A stretch of 64,000 nt of DNA from Limanda limanda (lineage: Eukaryota; Chordata; Actinopteri; Pleuronectiformes; Pleuronectidae): assembly GCF_963576545.1 (NCBI RefSeq), contig NC_083641.1, positions 19,705,523 to 19,769,522 on the forward strand, given 5' to 3'. This document shows, piece after piece, positions 49,330 through 62,646 of this stretch. The position numbers and the translations under genes are program-made. Under the pieces are notes generated by a model. It did no database searches. It had not been told where the DNA came from and worked only from the letters and a program-made list of their open reading frames with translations. Positions within the stretch are counted from its first letter, which is position 1. Each line of letters begins with the position of its first letter.

Positions 49330-50172
49330 TAGGGTTGCAAAATTCCGGGAATATTCAAAGTTAGAAACTTTCCATGGGAATTAACGGGAATTAACGGGAA
49401 ATAGCGGGAATATACGGGAATTAACGGGAATAAAATGGAAAAGTTGTGGGTAATTTATACTAACTGTATTTACCTTGTCATATTCAGACATAAATATAAA
49501 CATTTTGTTGTGTCACAGGCTGATTTGAGCCCTGAGGAAACTTTGGGCACTTGACTATACGCTTCTGCATCGTTGTGTAATTCTTAACATAGGTCTTTGC
49601 ACAGTATTTGCACATGTACACAGCTTTCCTTCTACATTGGATGGGGTGACATGCCTCCACACATGAGAAAGTGCACGTGGCATTGTTCTGTAGAATAAGA
49701 TGAGAAAAAAGTTTGTAAAAAAACACTAATGCAATGCCAGAGATATAAATAGTTAGCCAAACAATTGGAATCGTCTGTAAACATATTTTACAATTGATGG
49801 ATAAATGAATGGAAATAGGCTAGATGAACAGATGAACAATCCTCAATCAGCATGCTAATATATTTTCCCAGTAATATCATTGGAACTTACCTGACTAGTC
49901 CTGCACACTACAGGCCTCAATAGCCCTGCTGTAGAGTGAAGGATGCTGGGAATTATCTGTGAATGTGAAGGAAGAATGCACAGTGGAGGGTTGAAATTCA
50001 ACGTGCAGTGTGTGCTGCATTCCATACATCTTTAAAATAGAGTTTTGAATTATGTTTTCATTGCTCAGCGTTTGATTTGCATAGTTTTTTTTTTTTTCAA
50101 AATTCCCAAAAATTCCGAGCTCAATATTCCCGTGGAAAGTTTCCTTGAAGTTTCCACCCCTTTGCAACCCTA
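49330..50172 (-). mobile_element. hAT transposon, internally deleted, 843 bp
   Basis: Inverted ends TAGGGTTGCAAA and TTTGCAACCCTA, flanked by ATTATATC on both sides (49322-49329 and 50173-50180), a perfect 8-bp duplication. A series of GGGAATTAACGGGAATTAAC-type units lies next to the left end (49379-49430), and CCCG/TTCC motifs lie at the right, as expected for subterminal transposase sites. On the minus strand about 49540-49630 encodes CKYCAKTYVKN followed by a KCPKFPQG segment, the pattern of a BED zinc finger at the N-terminus of hAT transposases. The rest of the transposase is missing. It lies within the MBNL intron. Confidence 0.9.
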
Positions 50173-51059
50173 ATTATATCTGTATTTTTTAACCGTTCAA
50201 CTGCCCATTGAAGTAATTACAAAGCTTAAATTGCTAAGACACCGTAACATTTACTGTCAATAACAATTCTACTTGAAGCCTTAGCTTAGTGTAATTAAGG
50301 TAATGCAACTTGTGTATTAGTCCTTTATTATCCCTTAAAACAATGTGCAATTTTTTTTATGAAATGGAGCCAGCACCACTATCTTGGGGATGTTTTTAAG
50401 ATGAAAGAACAGAAGAAGTTCTTTAGATGCGCAAAACACATCAATTGTAAAGATTTCAAACACACATTACAAAAGTGTGTTTACACAAAATACAATCTTT
50501 GACACGCTAACCAGATAGAACATCATTAGAGAAAAACACAGTATTCTACACTTTCTTGCTTAATATTTTAAGGGGCCTGAATAATTAATATAAGATTTGC
50601 ATTATTAAAACATAAAATAACAACTACTTTTGTGTAGTGAATAACGAACCCTCTTAAGTAACAGGAATCATTGCAGTGTTTTAATCAATTTGGTTAAAAA
50701 TGTGTTTGTAATATATGTTTGTGTTTACCGCTGGTCACTTTAGGTGAGTTATAACTGGGGCTCTCTCTTCCTGTCTCAGTGATGATTGATTATAGGCTGT
50801 ATTTTAGAGAGTACGACTCAAACTTCACCTTGCACACCCAGCCACGTAAACAGGACCCGAGCAACACTGGAAATGTAGGACGACCTACATATAGGCTACA
50901 GCATTTACTTCGGAGTCCTTGGAAAAACAAAGAAGAGTGTAAGGAAGTGAGTGTAAGAGGATTGTGTTTGAGAGAGGAAGGCAGAAGGAGCACATAACGG
51001 GAGAATAGGTAAGGTATATATGTGTTGAGATGAGAGCCCAGTAGAGAACACAGGAAGAG

Positions 51060-51118
<59 letters not shown>
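51060..51118. repeat. (GT)n microsatellite in MBNL intron
   Basis: Pure GT, about 59 bp. Confidence 0.97.
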
Positions 51119-51119
<1 letters not shown>

Positions 51120-54100
51120 AAATAGGGGTGCAGTGTGTTGGATAAGAACTCTTTGAAAGGGAAACGTACTCCAACAGTGTTAATCTGCTCTGTATTCTGC
51201 TGTCATGCTCCCAGCTTTCATCCTCTTCTCTCATTACCTCTGTTAGTCTGTCTCTGCTCAACCCATGCTACATCCTCACCCCTCCTCCTGGATTCTATGT
51301 TCTTTTTTTTCCTGTCTTTCCCAGACATGCTAGACACTTTCATTTCAATTTCACACACTGTGGGTTTTTTTTATTTTAGTCTTTTCTTTATTGTTTTTCA
51401 TCATATTTTGGGGAGACTTTCGTTTTCTCAGGCCTTGTGATTCTTTAACTGCGGCCAACCATAAGGAAGAGAGGAATCATACTTCCATGGTGGCTGCTCC
51501 TCACTTCACTGTGGGTCATTACTTTGGTTGAAACAGAGAATGCACATGGAAAACAATTGCATCCACAGTAGAGTGAGGATTTCCAATCTGAGCCTGTCGG
51601 GACCGATCGGGACCAGATGGATCGAGTTTGGACAAAAGTTTTGAAATTACATTCAGGGTCGGTCAGGTTGGATAGAATATCTACTTGTTTGGGGAAAACA
51701 TCAGGGTTGTGTCGACTTCAGACTCAATTGAGAATCACCACAATACAGTTTTATTTCTCTGCCAACCAGTGCAGTTTCCATCAACATACCTCAACTTGTT
51801 TTTTCCAGATTCAGATATATTCTCTTGATATAAAGTTCAAGAAAAACATAAATAAACCTTTGACCTATAGCTATCAAATCCAATTCCAAGTGAATATGTT
51901 TGCCAAATATGAATAGACCTAAAATTACTTTTTTATCTCGGCTGTAAAGCATAAAATAAATATTTTATAGCTCAAGCAATGATAAATAACCTCCCATTTA
52001 ACCTCTAGGGCACATTTTAAGGTTTTTAAATAGGAATAGTTATCACATTCAAAAGGGCACAAAATGTGCAGTGCATCTTTTATTCCAATTGAATGTTGGT
52101 ACCAAATCAAGGAATTGCACCTAGGCCTTCTTGAAATATCGCATAGAATGGATGCACGGACAACCTGAAGATGTAATGTGCCTGTGGCCACAGTAAGTCA
52201 GTTAGTTCTCTCTGGCTCAGACAAGTTCGGACAGAAAATTGAACCTATGGGTTTAGGTTGTTGTGTCTGAGCAGTGTTAACCTCATTGTTCTCCAAAAGC
52301 TCAGTTGCCCTGTCCACATTATTGTTCAACCAGCGTTTTAAATTCATTTGGGAGGGTTTACTGAAAGCTTGGATTTTGGGTGTGAACAACACTGGCTTAG
52401 GGTCGACAAAAGACCCAGACAGGTGTCAAGTGTGGGACTTAAATCAAATTTCATCATAAGTTCAAGCTCTTTCCAAATAAGCTCACACAGTCTTTATCAC
52501 CGTGCCATCGTGTTTTGCATCCATTTATAGAGTATATATTTTTTGGGCCAAACAAAGACGATTACGGTCGGTCTACCATATCTGATTCCCCACACAGCTC
52601 GGTCTACACAGGACATTATGAAAAGAGGCTTTTATTATCACGCTGCTATGAAGTAAACTGTGAGCACACAGCCAGCAGCTATTAACTTTGTCTGACTATT
52701 CATGAGCGAGTCCTCCCTTGAAACATCTCCTCTAAATGTCTCTCTGTCCTTAGAGAGGCCTCCATTTCTACATCCGTCTGTGGATACGCTGCCTCAGCAC
52801 GGACACACAAACACTTACCCACACGCACACACACACATGCGCTCACATCAATCTTTAAAAACGCTGCATCAGCATGGAGACATGACACAACAACATCAGA
52901 GTCAAAATACATACAAGGGCATTCAAGAATAGCCTCCTACCACATGTTATGGTCTCATTCACCTTTTAGCGTCCTTCACTCTTTTACCGTTAGGCCTAAT
53001 GCTACCTCAGACTACATTTACTTTCTCTTTACATGTGATTAAGACAGCTCTAGCCGTTGGTTTGTGTTACTCAGCGTGTGTTTTTGTTCGTAGCTGTCTG
53101 GATTTGGTCATTTAGGCAGCATGAAAGTAATATCAGCATCTCTGTGTGCTGAGTCGTGATGTCCCATTGCTCCTGCTGTTGTGAACAGAATAGCTAATCA
53201 GTTATGGCCTGATCCATTCCCGTTAGTCTGTCTCGCCCCCTTCCCCACCTCCATAAACTAACTCCCTGTCTTTCTCCAAGTACACCGAGTACCCCTCCTC
53301 CTCCTCCTCCTCCTCATCCCCCTCACTTCTTTTACCTCAGCATCCTCCGACTGCTTTTAAAGCACACCGTTTGTTATTCTTTCGGAGTGATGCAGTAAAA
53401 CAAACATTTAAATCAGCCTACCGACAAGTAAGGTGCACGCTGGAAGACGGAGATGGAGAGTGGGAGGAACGGTGCATTAATTCACTCCAGGACAGCAACT
53501 CGTCTGCCAACTTGTTCTCTCACTTTTGTCGTTTGGCAGCGGGGTGAGTCTTTCTATCCCTGTCTCGCCTTCCGTCCATCTATCGTCCTGTCTCTTCATT
53601 GACCCTCTGCTCTACCATCCGATCTCAGGAGTCCGGGGGCTCTGTAGTTGCACTTCTGAAGCGTAATACTTCACTTTCGACCCCGAACACAAACAGCACA
53701 CAAGCGCTTACTCTCTACTGCAGTCACCCCCCCACACACACAAACAGTGATACATGCTGATCTCAGTAGAGCCCAAAGAATTAGCTTAAATTATGAGCAT
53801 TCACCACAGGCAGATAATCACGTTAGAGGGGCTTTGCTGTCTGGTAAATGATGGAACAGGCAGGAAGTGTGATGCTAATCAAGTCTATTAGTTCTGTGCT
53901 ATTGGACGTTTTGAATAGATTATGAATCCGTATGTTGTCATAGATGCTGATGGTTCTCAAATCTTGACATAATGGAAATAGAAATTTGATGATAAAAATG
54001 GAAATAATGAGTAGAATTGTGACCAGTTTTGGATTAGAGTGTCTGGGCTAGCATGGTGAAACAGTGGTCAGTGTGTTTGCAGGGATTGTTCCAGTGACGA

Positions 54101-56460
54101 AACATCTCAGTGGAATCCTACGAAACAGGATTTTTGGTTATCGAGGTTGAAAACCAACCCATTCAGGTCTAACTCTGGGTTTTCCAACGAAGCTGGTTCA
54201 TTTCTTACTGGGGTAAATCCCCATGGTAACTTAAAATCCAAAATTGGTGGGTATACGCAGGTTTTTAAAACTTGGCTAAACTTGCTAAAAACGGTGATTG
54301 ACTCCTCTCCCATTGCCAGTAGGAGTTTTCTCCCCCCAGTGAGTCATGTTCAAAGGTACACTGTCATGAGCATTTTACTCAGTACAAAGAAAAAAAATTG
54401 TATGCAACAAAGTTCATAGCTATTTACATTACAAAGCCTGGAAGTCCACTGTGTGAGATAGAGCTGTATTGGAAAAGGAGCAGTGTCAGCATCGCGACTG
54501 CCAAAATATATATAGAAATTAACCTCTTCACCTGGGTGCCATGTCTCTATCATTGCCGTTATTTAACCCACGAGTGAATGTCAGTTGTATCCATTCCCAT
54601 TCCAGACGAAAGCCAGAAGTTAATGGGTTTTTTGACCATTTGAAAAGGGTCTTTATACTGAATCGCTAACCTCCTCCCGGGTAGGTTAGGTTCAAGACAA
54701 CAGATCAATATTAAACCTTCCTAAACTTATCAGACTCTGTTGCACTGTGTTCTTTCCAACCATCCTGACTACCAACCTATTAAAGTGTGTGTCATGGTGG
54801 AGCACAGTATTGCAAACATCTCTTTCTGCCAGACAGGCTCCATTCCCAAGAGAAAGCAGTAAACAAGGCTTGATATGATGTGATCCCTGTCTCTGCGTCC
54901 GTCATTTGTTACTTTATTTTTTTCCCCTGCAGTTACAAACATGCATTCATGAATTCAGTCATTGCCGCCATCACTCACTCCTATAATTAGAAAATAATCA
55001 GAGTTGGATGAGAGGTTCATTAAATCTCATCCTTGAGAGCTATCAGCCACAAACACAGGAGTGGGATATTTATCACGCTTATGAAAAGAACCCAGTGCCT
55101 CCTCTCGCTTTGTTTTCTCTGCTGAGGGGAACATCGGTTGGGAGGAAAGAATCAACAGACTCGAGACAGAGGAATGAACAAGTGATGAACCAAAGAAAGG
55201 AAGGGTTGTAATGGAGGGGAGCAATAAAGTGTGAGACTGGGAAGGGAGTGCAGAAAGCGACTGCGGGGGGGGGGGGAAGAGAGAGAGAGATCATTACAGC
55301 AGTGCTAATTAACAGAAACCACACTGTTTAGCAGCACTTTGTTTCCGAGGTGTATTGATCCTTCATAACCATTATGGAGCGGATGCTTTATGCTGCTTTC
55401 AGTGTGGGGTTTCTCTTCCCCCCCCCTTTTTTTCTACATAAATTAATAAATCAGCATTGAATCGGAGTCTTACAGCAACCTGTTAATGCCACTTGTCTTT
55501 TCCTTCCCACCCTGAGGCCAAGCAAGCATGCAGCCAAACAGGAGGAAATAGCTGTGAAATGACCCAAGAAGCCAATCTAGTTGCGGAAAGGCCTGCATGT
55601 GTAATTGCATCATCACGACATTAAATATGAGGCACAGAGTGCGTTCCCTGCAGAGAGACAGACAGGCAGACAGGCAGGAGGGTGGTGTCAACAGGCGGAT
55701 TATACCCAGAGAGAAGAGGCAGCTGCGTCGCAATGAAATAGAGTGAAACAGAGTGTAAGAGTGATGGATGGGTGCATAGACATCAAATGGTGTTACATGG
55801 ACAGTGATGGACAGACGGAAAGAAATGAACAGCAGATAGATGGCGCACGGATGGAGGGAAAGTAATAAGAGGAGAGGAGAGCGTGGGATTGAACTGAGCC
55901 GTGTCAGTCGCGTGTTGGGCTGCGCGCACAATTGAAGAATGTGTGTAATATCCCTGTATTGTTACGGCGCATGTCGCAGGGCTGGCTGTCGGACATTGCG
56001 ATTCTTCAAAAGGCTTTAACTGGATTACAGCGGTATCGGGCTCAGTCATCAGAGAGAGAGATAGAACAGCTGTGTTGTGTTGGGTCTGCGTACAGCGTGC
56101 TGTCTCTCGCCGCTGATATCTGAAGTCCATGCTGGACCACATATCTACAAAATGTGTGATCTACATGACATGGGGGTTAAAGTCAAACCCTCAGCGTTCA
56201 GGCAACGTTATTAATTCAAGCTGCCGTGTAGCTTCCATTCAGTCTCAGGCCTCTTTCCCTCTGACATCTGTCTTTTCAATGAGATTTTGGCCTCACTTCT
56301 CTTCAATGGCATCTCTGACAGCGGGAGAGACCATTGTGAGAGATGCTAATGGAGGGGATGCCGGCTAGTCCCCTGCTCTTTGCAGAAATGGTGTGAGCTG
56401 ACTTTGATCAATGTGGATCGATGTGGATGAGTGTGCAGCCGAAAGGCAACTACATGAGGG

Positions 56461-56478
56461 GTGTGTGTGTGTGTGTGT

Positions 56479-56533
<55 letters not shown>
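56461..56533. repeat. (GT)n microsatellite in MBNL intron
   Basis: About 73 bp with a single TA interruption near 56483. Confidence 0.97.
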
Positions 56534-56535
<2 letters not shown>

Positions 56536-57303
56536 ACAGAATTAAGACAAACTGAGTCATGCTTTTCTATGTGCTGATGTATTGCACTTACAAAATATAT
56601 CCTTAACCTACAAATGACTCTTTGTCTAAGTCTGTCTCTCTTCTCCTCGTACCTCCTACATTTGCTCTTTGTGTGTCTTCATGGGAACAAAGCACAATGG
56701 TCTTCGACAGTAGTGAAGCCAAGGCCCTCAAAGAAAAAAAGTAATGTTATTTGAAAATGTCTAACAAACACTGCTTTTGTGCTACGTATACAATGGGTAA
56801 CTTCAGCAAGGAAAAAATCATCTGTTTCTTGTCTGTCACTGTCAGAAGTCGTGAGTCAGTTGGAGGATTTTTCAGCTCAGCAGTTGTTTGTGGTACAAAG
56901 GATTACATGCTCTGTATTACCATCAACTCCCTTTGATTGTTAAGGCATGTGTGTGCAGATGCAAACCTTTGGTCATTCTGTGCATCATCTTACACCTGTG
57001 TGTTTGTTTTCTACCTCTTAAGCACATCCTAGAGGTCCTAGTTAGGTTTAGAGGTAGGTTGTGAATTGTGCTTGTGTTAAGGTGAGGGATAGAGTTTTAG
57101 TTTGGCTGTCCGTAATGAATGGAAGTCAATGTAAAGTCCCTATAAGGATGGCTACACAAACTTGTGTATGTGTGCGTGCGCTTGGCGGTGGGTATCATCA
57201 CTTTATAGAGTAATGCATGCTAATCCTCTCTTATCTGCTTTAACCTCGAGGCAATGACACAAGCTTCTGATGCCAGTACAGTGACAACCTTTGTTGGAGG
57301 ATA

Positions 57304-57304
<1 letters not shown>

Positions 57305-57360
<56 letters not shown>
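57305..57360. repeat. (GT)n microsatellite in MBNL intron
   Basis: Pure GT, about 56 bp, preceded by a decayed dispersed repeat at 57010-57180. Confidence 0.97.
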
Positions 57361-57361
<1 letters not shown>

Positions 57362-58306
57362 GCGGAGATGTGTACCTTTTGTGCTTGAAACAGGAGATGT
57401 CTCTACTCACATCTGACAACGCTCTCTCAGTTTTTCTCTGTTTGCTGGCTGGGAGCTTCAGGGCGTGGTCTGGTGGTTATCTGCCACGTCCCCCGTGATT
57501 TATCATCAGAGGTAGAATAGAATAGAACATTCCAGCTCTTTCACTGTACTGCATCTGATCCCAATTCACTTCATCTGCAGTGCAAGTAAAAAAATATGTA
57601 TATATATTCTCACTTGATAGCAAATCCCTAGTCAGATCTAAAATGAAAATATCAGCAGCTTGTGGACACTTGTTCGACTGTGTTTGTGTTGTTTTCACTT
57701 TGGAGCAATTTTATTTTCGCTACTAGTGATTACAGCGCAAACCAAAGGCAGCTGCCAGAGTTTGTCAGTGATCATTTTTGTCTTTTCTCATATTCTCTTT
57801 TTCCATTATTCTGTGTCCCACTCTTCTCTGGTCTCCGAACACAAATTGAGATCCAAGCAAACAATTTTCAAAACTCCTCATGAACACTTAATGACAATGG
57901 CTGTGAAGCAATCTGAGGAGAGTGTGATGATATGGGGAAGATCCAGACGTGAAAAACAGGGGGAGGTTAAGATGTTGTTGTTTTTTTAAGTGAGGGGGGG
58001 GTATTTCCAGCAGCCATGTTGACCATATATCTGCAGAATGAGTGTGCAACATAAAAGGGCAAAAAGCTGTTGAATCCTCTTCACAAGGCTTCTGTTAAGG
58101 CTGTTTGATTGGCCCTATTGCCCGCCTGTCTCCTCGGAATGGTGAATAGGAGATAGCACCGAACAGAACTAAACTTTAGAGATTTTGAACAGAGAGCACT
58201 TGTGTAATTGGAGGGATGAAGGCAGCGAGATGAACAGATAGAGGATGGATGAAGGGGGTTAATTGAAAGACAAGCAGAGAAGAAGGGCTACATCTCAAGG
58301 GCCTCC

Positions 58307-58311
<5 letters not shown>

Positions 58312-58350
<39 letters not shown>
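58312..58350. repeat. (CT)n microsatellite in MBNL intron
   Basis: Pure CT, about 39 bp. Confidence 0.95.
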
Positions 58351-58354
<4 letters not shown>

Positions 58355-61300
58355 ACTATGCATGCGTGTGTGTTGGCGAAAAAGTGTGCGTTTGTGTGTC
58401 TGAGGGGAGATAGTGTTGTAGACCTAGCCAGAACAAAACTAATTAGAGATTTTGCCTTGCACGATTCTACGAGGAAGCTCCCACAGGAGTCAGGACAACA
58501 CTTGCCACCTACACTGCGTCCTCCAGAGAGGGAAGCACACTATACACTTTTCATTTTAACTTTACTGGCAATAAAAGGGTCCCTCCTGTGGGACTGCGGG
58601 GGGGGGGGGGTCAGAGGGAGCAGCATAGCGAGCGAAGTTTAAAAAGGGAAGCTCTGCTGCTGCCTTTACATTTAATCCCTTTACTCCCTTCACTGCCAGT
58701 TTTATTTCCTAAATGCGACTGGGGACTGTTGGTTATAAGACTCGCAATGTGTCCATTCTCAAAGCACTCAGCAGCATCTAATGACTGATCACAGTTTGTC
58801 CAACACACAGAGGGTCTGATCATCACATGACGCACAGACCCACATTTTGCGGCTCAGTTGTACTGCCAAAGGCTCAGGGATGTCCCACTGTGAAATCAGC
58901 CACTGGGCTCTCCAACTGGTTTTTGGTTTCCTTTATGTCCACTTTAAACCGAAGTGGGGCGTCAGATAGGATTCGACTGGGATTAAGGAAATGCTCTGAT
59001 ACCATTTTGCCCTCTCAGATGTCAATCCTGAAACCTGGCCTTTGCATATCAGCCATTGTTAAGTACAAGTACGATACCAGTACAACAAAATAAAAACGTA
59101 TTTTAGGGTTAGGGTAAGACATCAAATTTCAGAGCAGAACGCAATGTTAATCTGCAATAATTAAGTGTTTTATATTAAGTCAAAGATGTATCAATATGAG
59201 GATTTGTCCTATCATGTTATGTTGGACTCAACTGCTGCACATCATGTTTCATTATTTTGGTAACTAAACGATTAATGAGAAAGGGAAGGGAAATTTTATG
59301 GATTCATCAAAAATGGAAAAAAAAAGTGTAGCCCGAGAGGCTTTTTTATATAATTACAAAGGAGGCACTCTTTTTAATTTTTGCATTTATTAAAGGGAGC
59401 AAGCAGAAAACAGTTTGTACCATGTAATAACAATAACCAGCTGCTAGATAAGCAACCTCTTTTATTTGCGCCCACATCGCTGATTGTGAAAAACATTGAC
59501 AGTCGAGAGTAAACATGAATCAAACGTCGGTTCAACATGGACCAGTTGAGTCGGACGTTTCAGCCGTATTCAGTCTAATAGTGGATAACAAACAAGAAAC
59601 CCCTCAGCGAGACACTGGCACAGTGCTGTCATTACCCATGATGGCTAATGATTTTGCCCCATCATTAGCTTCCTGGGCTAACGATTTCTGTACTCGCACC
59701 CACCCAAAGCATGCTAACACACTGCCAGGCTAAGTAGTGCTTTTGGGGGCTGTAAATGGTGTTTTGGCTAATTGAGCACTACAGCTAAAAGCTTTCTGGG
59801 GCTTCTGCATCATTTGTGACGTCGAGGAGCTTTGCTTTTTGGAGCAGAGTTGTTCTGTACACTCATCTGCTGTTTTATCCCAGTTAAACCTTCTACTATG
59901 GCCGAGCTGGGTCACCTCCCTCTTGTCATTCTCTGTGATTCCTCTGTCCACATGTCTATATTTGTCATTGTCTCAGAGAGTTATCCCTCTGCCCGGTTAA
60001 ATGAGATTTTAAGGTCATTAACTGATCCAGGCTATTATACTAATGCACTAGGGTGGTTCCAGATTTGATAAATGATTGGAAAGAGATAATTAGATTTAAA
60101 TAGACATCTATTATTAGCAGCGGAACACAGTAGGACAGAGCAAGGGAAGATAAGAACACAGGATATTTGTTAGCAGGTTATCAGGTCTCGTTCCTACCAT
60201 GGAGCATGTAGCTGGAGTGTTTTGTGCCATATTAACAAATTTGTTGCATTAATTCTAGATGTGTGTATGCATAAGATCGTATAATATTCATGCAAAGAAC
60301 TCATCCTCTTGATGTGGCAGCGGACTTTTGGGCGGTCTGGGGTTTTCTCTGTATAATGACCTGTGTTTATCTCTTTGAAGATCGGGATTGAAGCTGTCAT
60401 GAACTACATAGCTCAGCATATTACAAGGCTGGTTAGAAGTTCTAAGGATTGATTTTTCTCAGTGAACTTGGTGAAGTCTAACAGTCAAAGTGAAGAAGCT
60501 TGTAAGTGAATGTTGGTTTAGAATTTTATTCGAGATTGTGGGGTTTATCTGTGAGGGCAACGGATTTCATGTTTACTGTCTGACGTAAATGGTCCGAGAC
60601 ACACTGCTCAAATGGTCCTGACCACATGGCTCATGGCAACTATCGAGAAGCTTTTGAGGATTGTGAGGCTCACTAAATTAAAGAGTGATGTCCAAAGAAA
60701 AGAGTAAAGCTCCTTAGAAATTAAGCCCATGTGTGTCTGGTGAACCAGCTCATGGTTTTAAAGGATCAGCACATTTTAAACTCTTGGGTTCACCGCTCAG
60801 GTGCTGAACTGAATCTTGAAGTACAACTCCTGAAGTAAACACTTAAAGGCTCTAACAAACAATGGGAAAGAGTATTTTTCCCAAGTAACACTGAATGTAA
60901 GAGGAGTGCTTGGAAGTTTTGAGGACTCTGGTTCTCTCCTTATTCTGCTCACTGAAGTTCAACGCCCAAAGACTCTATGCTTTAAGAAGTTCAGCTCAAG
61001 AATCTGAAGTCCAAAATCTGGATTTAGGAGCTAAAGCGTTTGAAGACCCCTTGATATTTCTGAAGATGTGGTTTTGATCCTTATGAGTGACTTGCACCCA
61101 CAATAAAGCATGAAAAGCACTTTGAGATAAGTTTTTTTCCAACTTCAACAAAACACTACTATGAAAGTAGCCACCACTACACTGTTTTAGCCAACTGCAT
61201 TAACAGCCACCAATATATACTGCATACACTGTGTATAGGGATAGGGACTGACCGACGATGATCTGAAAAAAACAACTCAGATCAGGACAAAGTAAAATTG

Positions 61301-61473
61301 TTCCAAATGGTAAGTTTGTCTCAGCACTGTTTCAGAGCAGCATTTTGATTTGGCTTCTCTTTTAAACATCATGTGCATGAGATCAATGTAAACCATGCAT
61401 CTTGCAATGCAAAATCTGTTTGAATATGGCAAATAACAACACTATGTACTTGCATCAAGATCATCATCAGTAC

Positions 61474-61640
61474 CAGGGCCGGGTCTAGGCAGGGGCAAGA
61501 GGGGGCCTGGCCCCCTCAAATAAATGTTGTGCCCCCTCAAACTAAATCCCAATTTATAATAATAATAATATAATAAAGCACAATGCCCCCTCAAGATTTG
61601 TGGCTGCCCCCTCATACATGCCTGTCTAGACCCGGCCCTG
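61474..61640. mobile_element. hAT-type MITE, 167 bp, with 8-bp duplication
   Basis: Ends CAGGGCCGGGTCTAGGCAGG and CCTGTCTAGACCCGGCCCTG are inverted repeats with one mismatch in 20. The flanks are ATCAGTAC on both sides (61466-61473 and 61641-61648), a perfect 8-bp duplication. Inside are repeated TGCCCCCTCA/GGCCCCCTCA motifs and an ATA-rich centre. Non-coding. Confidence 0.93.
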
Positions 61641-62128
61641 ATCAGTACCATCTGGCATCAGACGACTGACTTAAGACAAGCAGTTCCAGCCATAGCATTC
61701 GAGAAGTTAGTGTGATATACTGAAGGTGTTCAGTATTTTAGTGTAGCATAAAAATGATTTGAAAATGATAAAAAAAAAGGGTGAAATGGCCCATGATTGC
61801 AAAAAGGTTCCTCACCACTGCTGTATATAGCTCTCAGTTACATGTGTGAATGATTTTTTTCTGGTTAGTCTGTCTCTTGGCCACACTAGTGCTGATAGAG
61901 TGCAACCCAACTCGGAATATTTTCATAATAATAATGAAAGTAAGATGTTTAAATGTTAAAATCAACGTAGTTCACTTTTTTAAGCCTCTGCATGTAGCTC
62001 TGCCTCAGTCTGTTTTCATAACAGAAAGTAAATTGCGCATTTATTTTTGCAGACAATATGAAGTTAGGCTAAACATTTTGATTATTTATTTATAAAAAAT
62101 AGCTGTCCACACTTGGTGATGTATTCTG

Positions 62129-62131
<3 letters not shown>

Positions 62132-62180
<49 letters not shown>
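62132..62180. repeat. (GT)n microsatellite in MBNL intron
   Basis: Pure GT, about 49 bp. Confidence 0.97.
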
Positions 62181-62185
<5 letters not shown>

Positions 62186-62508
62186 GGCCAGTCTGGCAGC
62201 ACTTACAGTCCTCAGACAGGCCGTTCTTTGTGCTGTGTCTGATGTCATATTTTTCTGTCGTATGCTTGCCAACAGGATCCTTTGGCCAATAAAGAACATA
62301 CCCCTGTGTGTGTGTGTGTTTATGTGTGTGCCAGTATTCTTATCACGGCCCCCATCCAGACGGCGCTGTCTTGATTGATGGTTGTCTTTGGGAGCAGGAG
62401 GGAGAGGCGGTGCCATCGGGAGAGAATTGATAATGCACAGAGGTTTGGAACAGTGGCCGTCCAGACTTTGAGCTCCACAGTTGTCACACTGGTCACGGTG
62501 TTCACTGT

Positions 62509-62646
<138 letters not shown>

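Larger units (their letters stand above)
50173..61473 (+). other. MBNL intron, middle part
   Basis: No exon supported. Contains GT runs at 51060-51118, 56461-56533 and 57305-57360, a CT run at 58312-58350, G-runs near 55265 and 58598, and a decayed fish repeat at about 57010-57180 (TAGAGGTAGG ... GTCCCTATAAGGATGGCTAC), with related sequence at 63850-63900. The segments at 52680-53500 and 59500-60070 look unique and may include conserved elements, which I cannot test. Confidence 0.5.

Noticed and set aside
59103..59116. Interstitial telomere-like TTAGGGTTAGGG
   Set aside because: Only two units, expected by chance in this much sequence.
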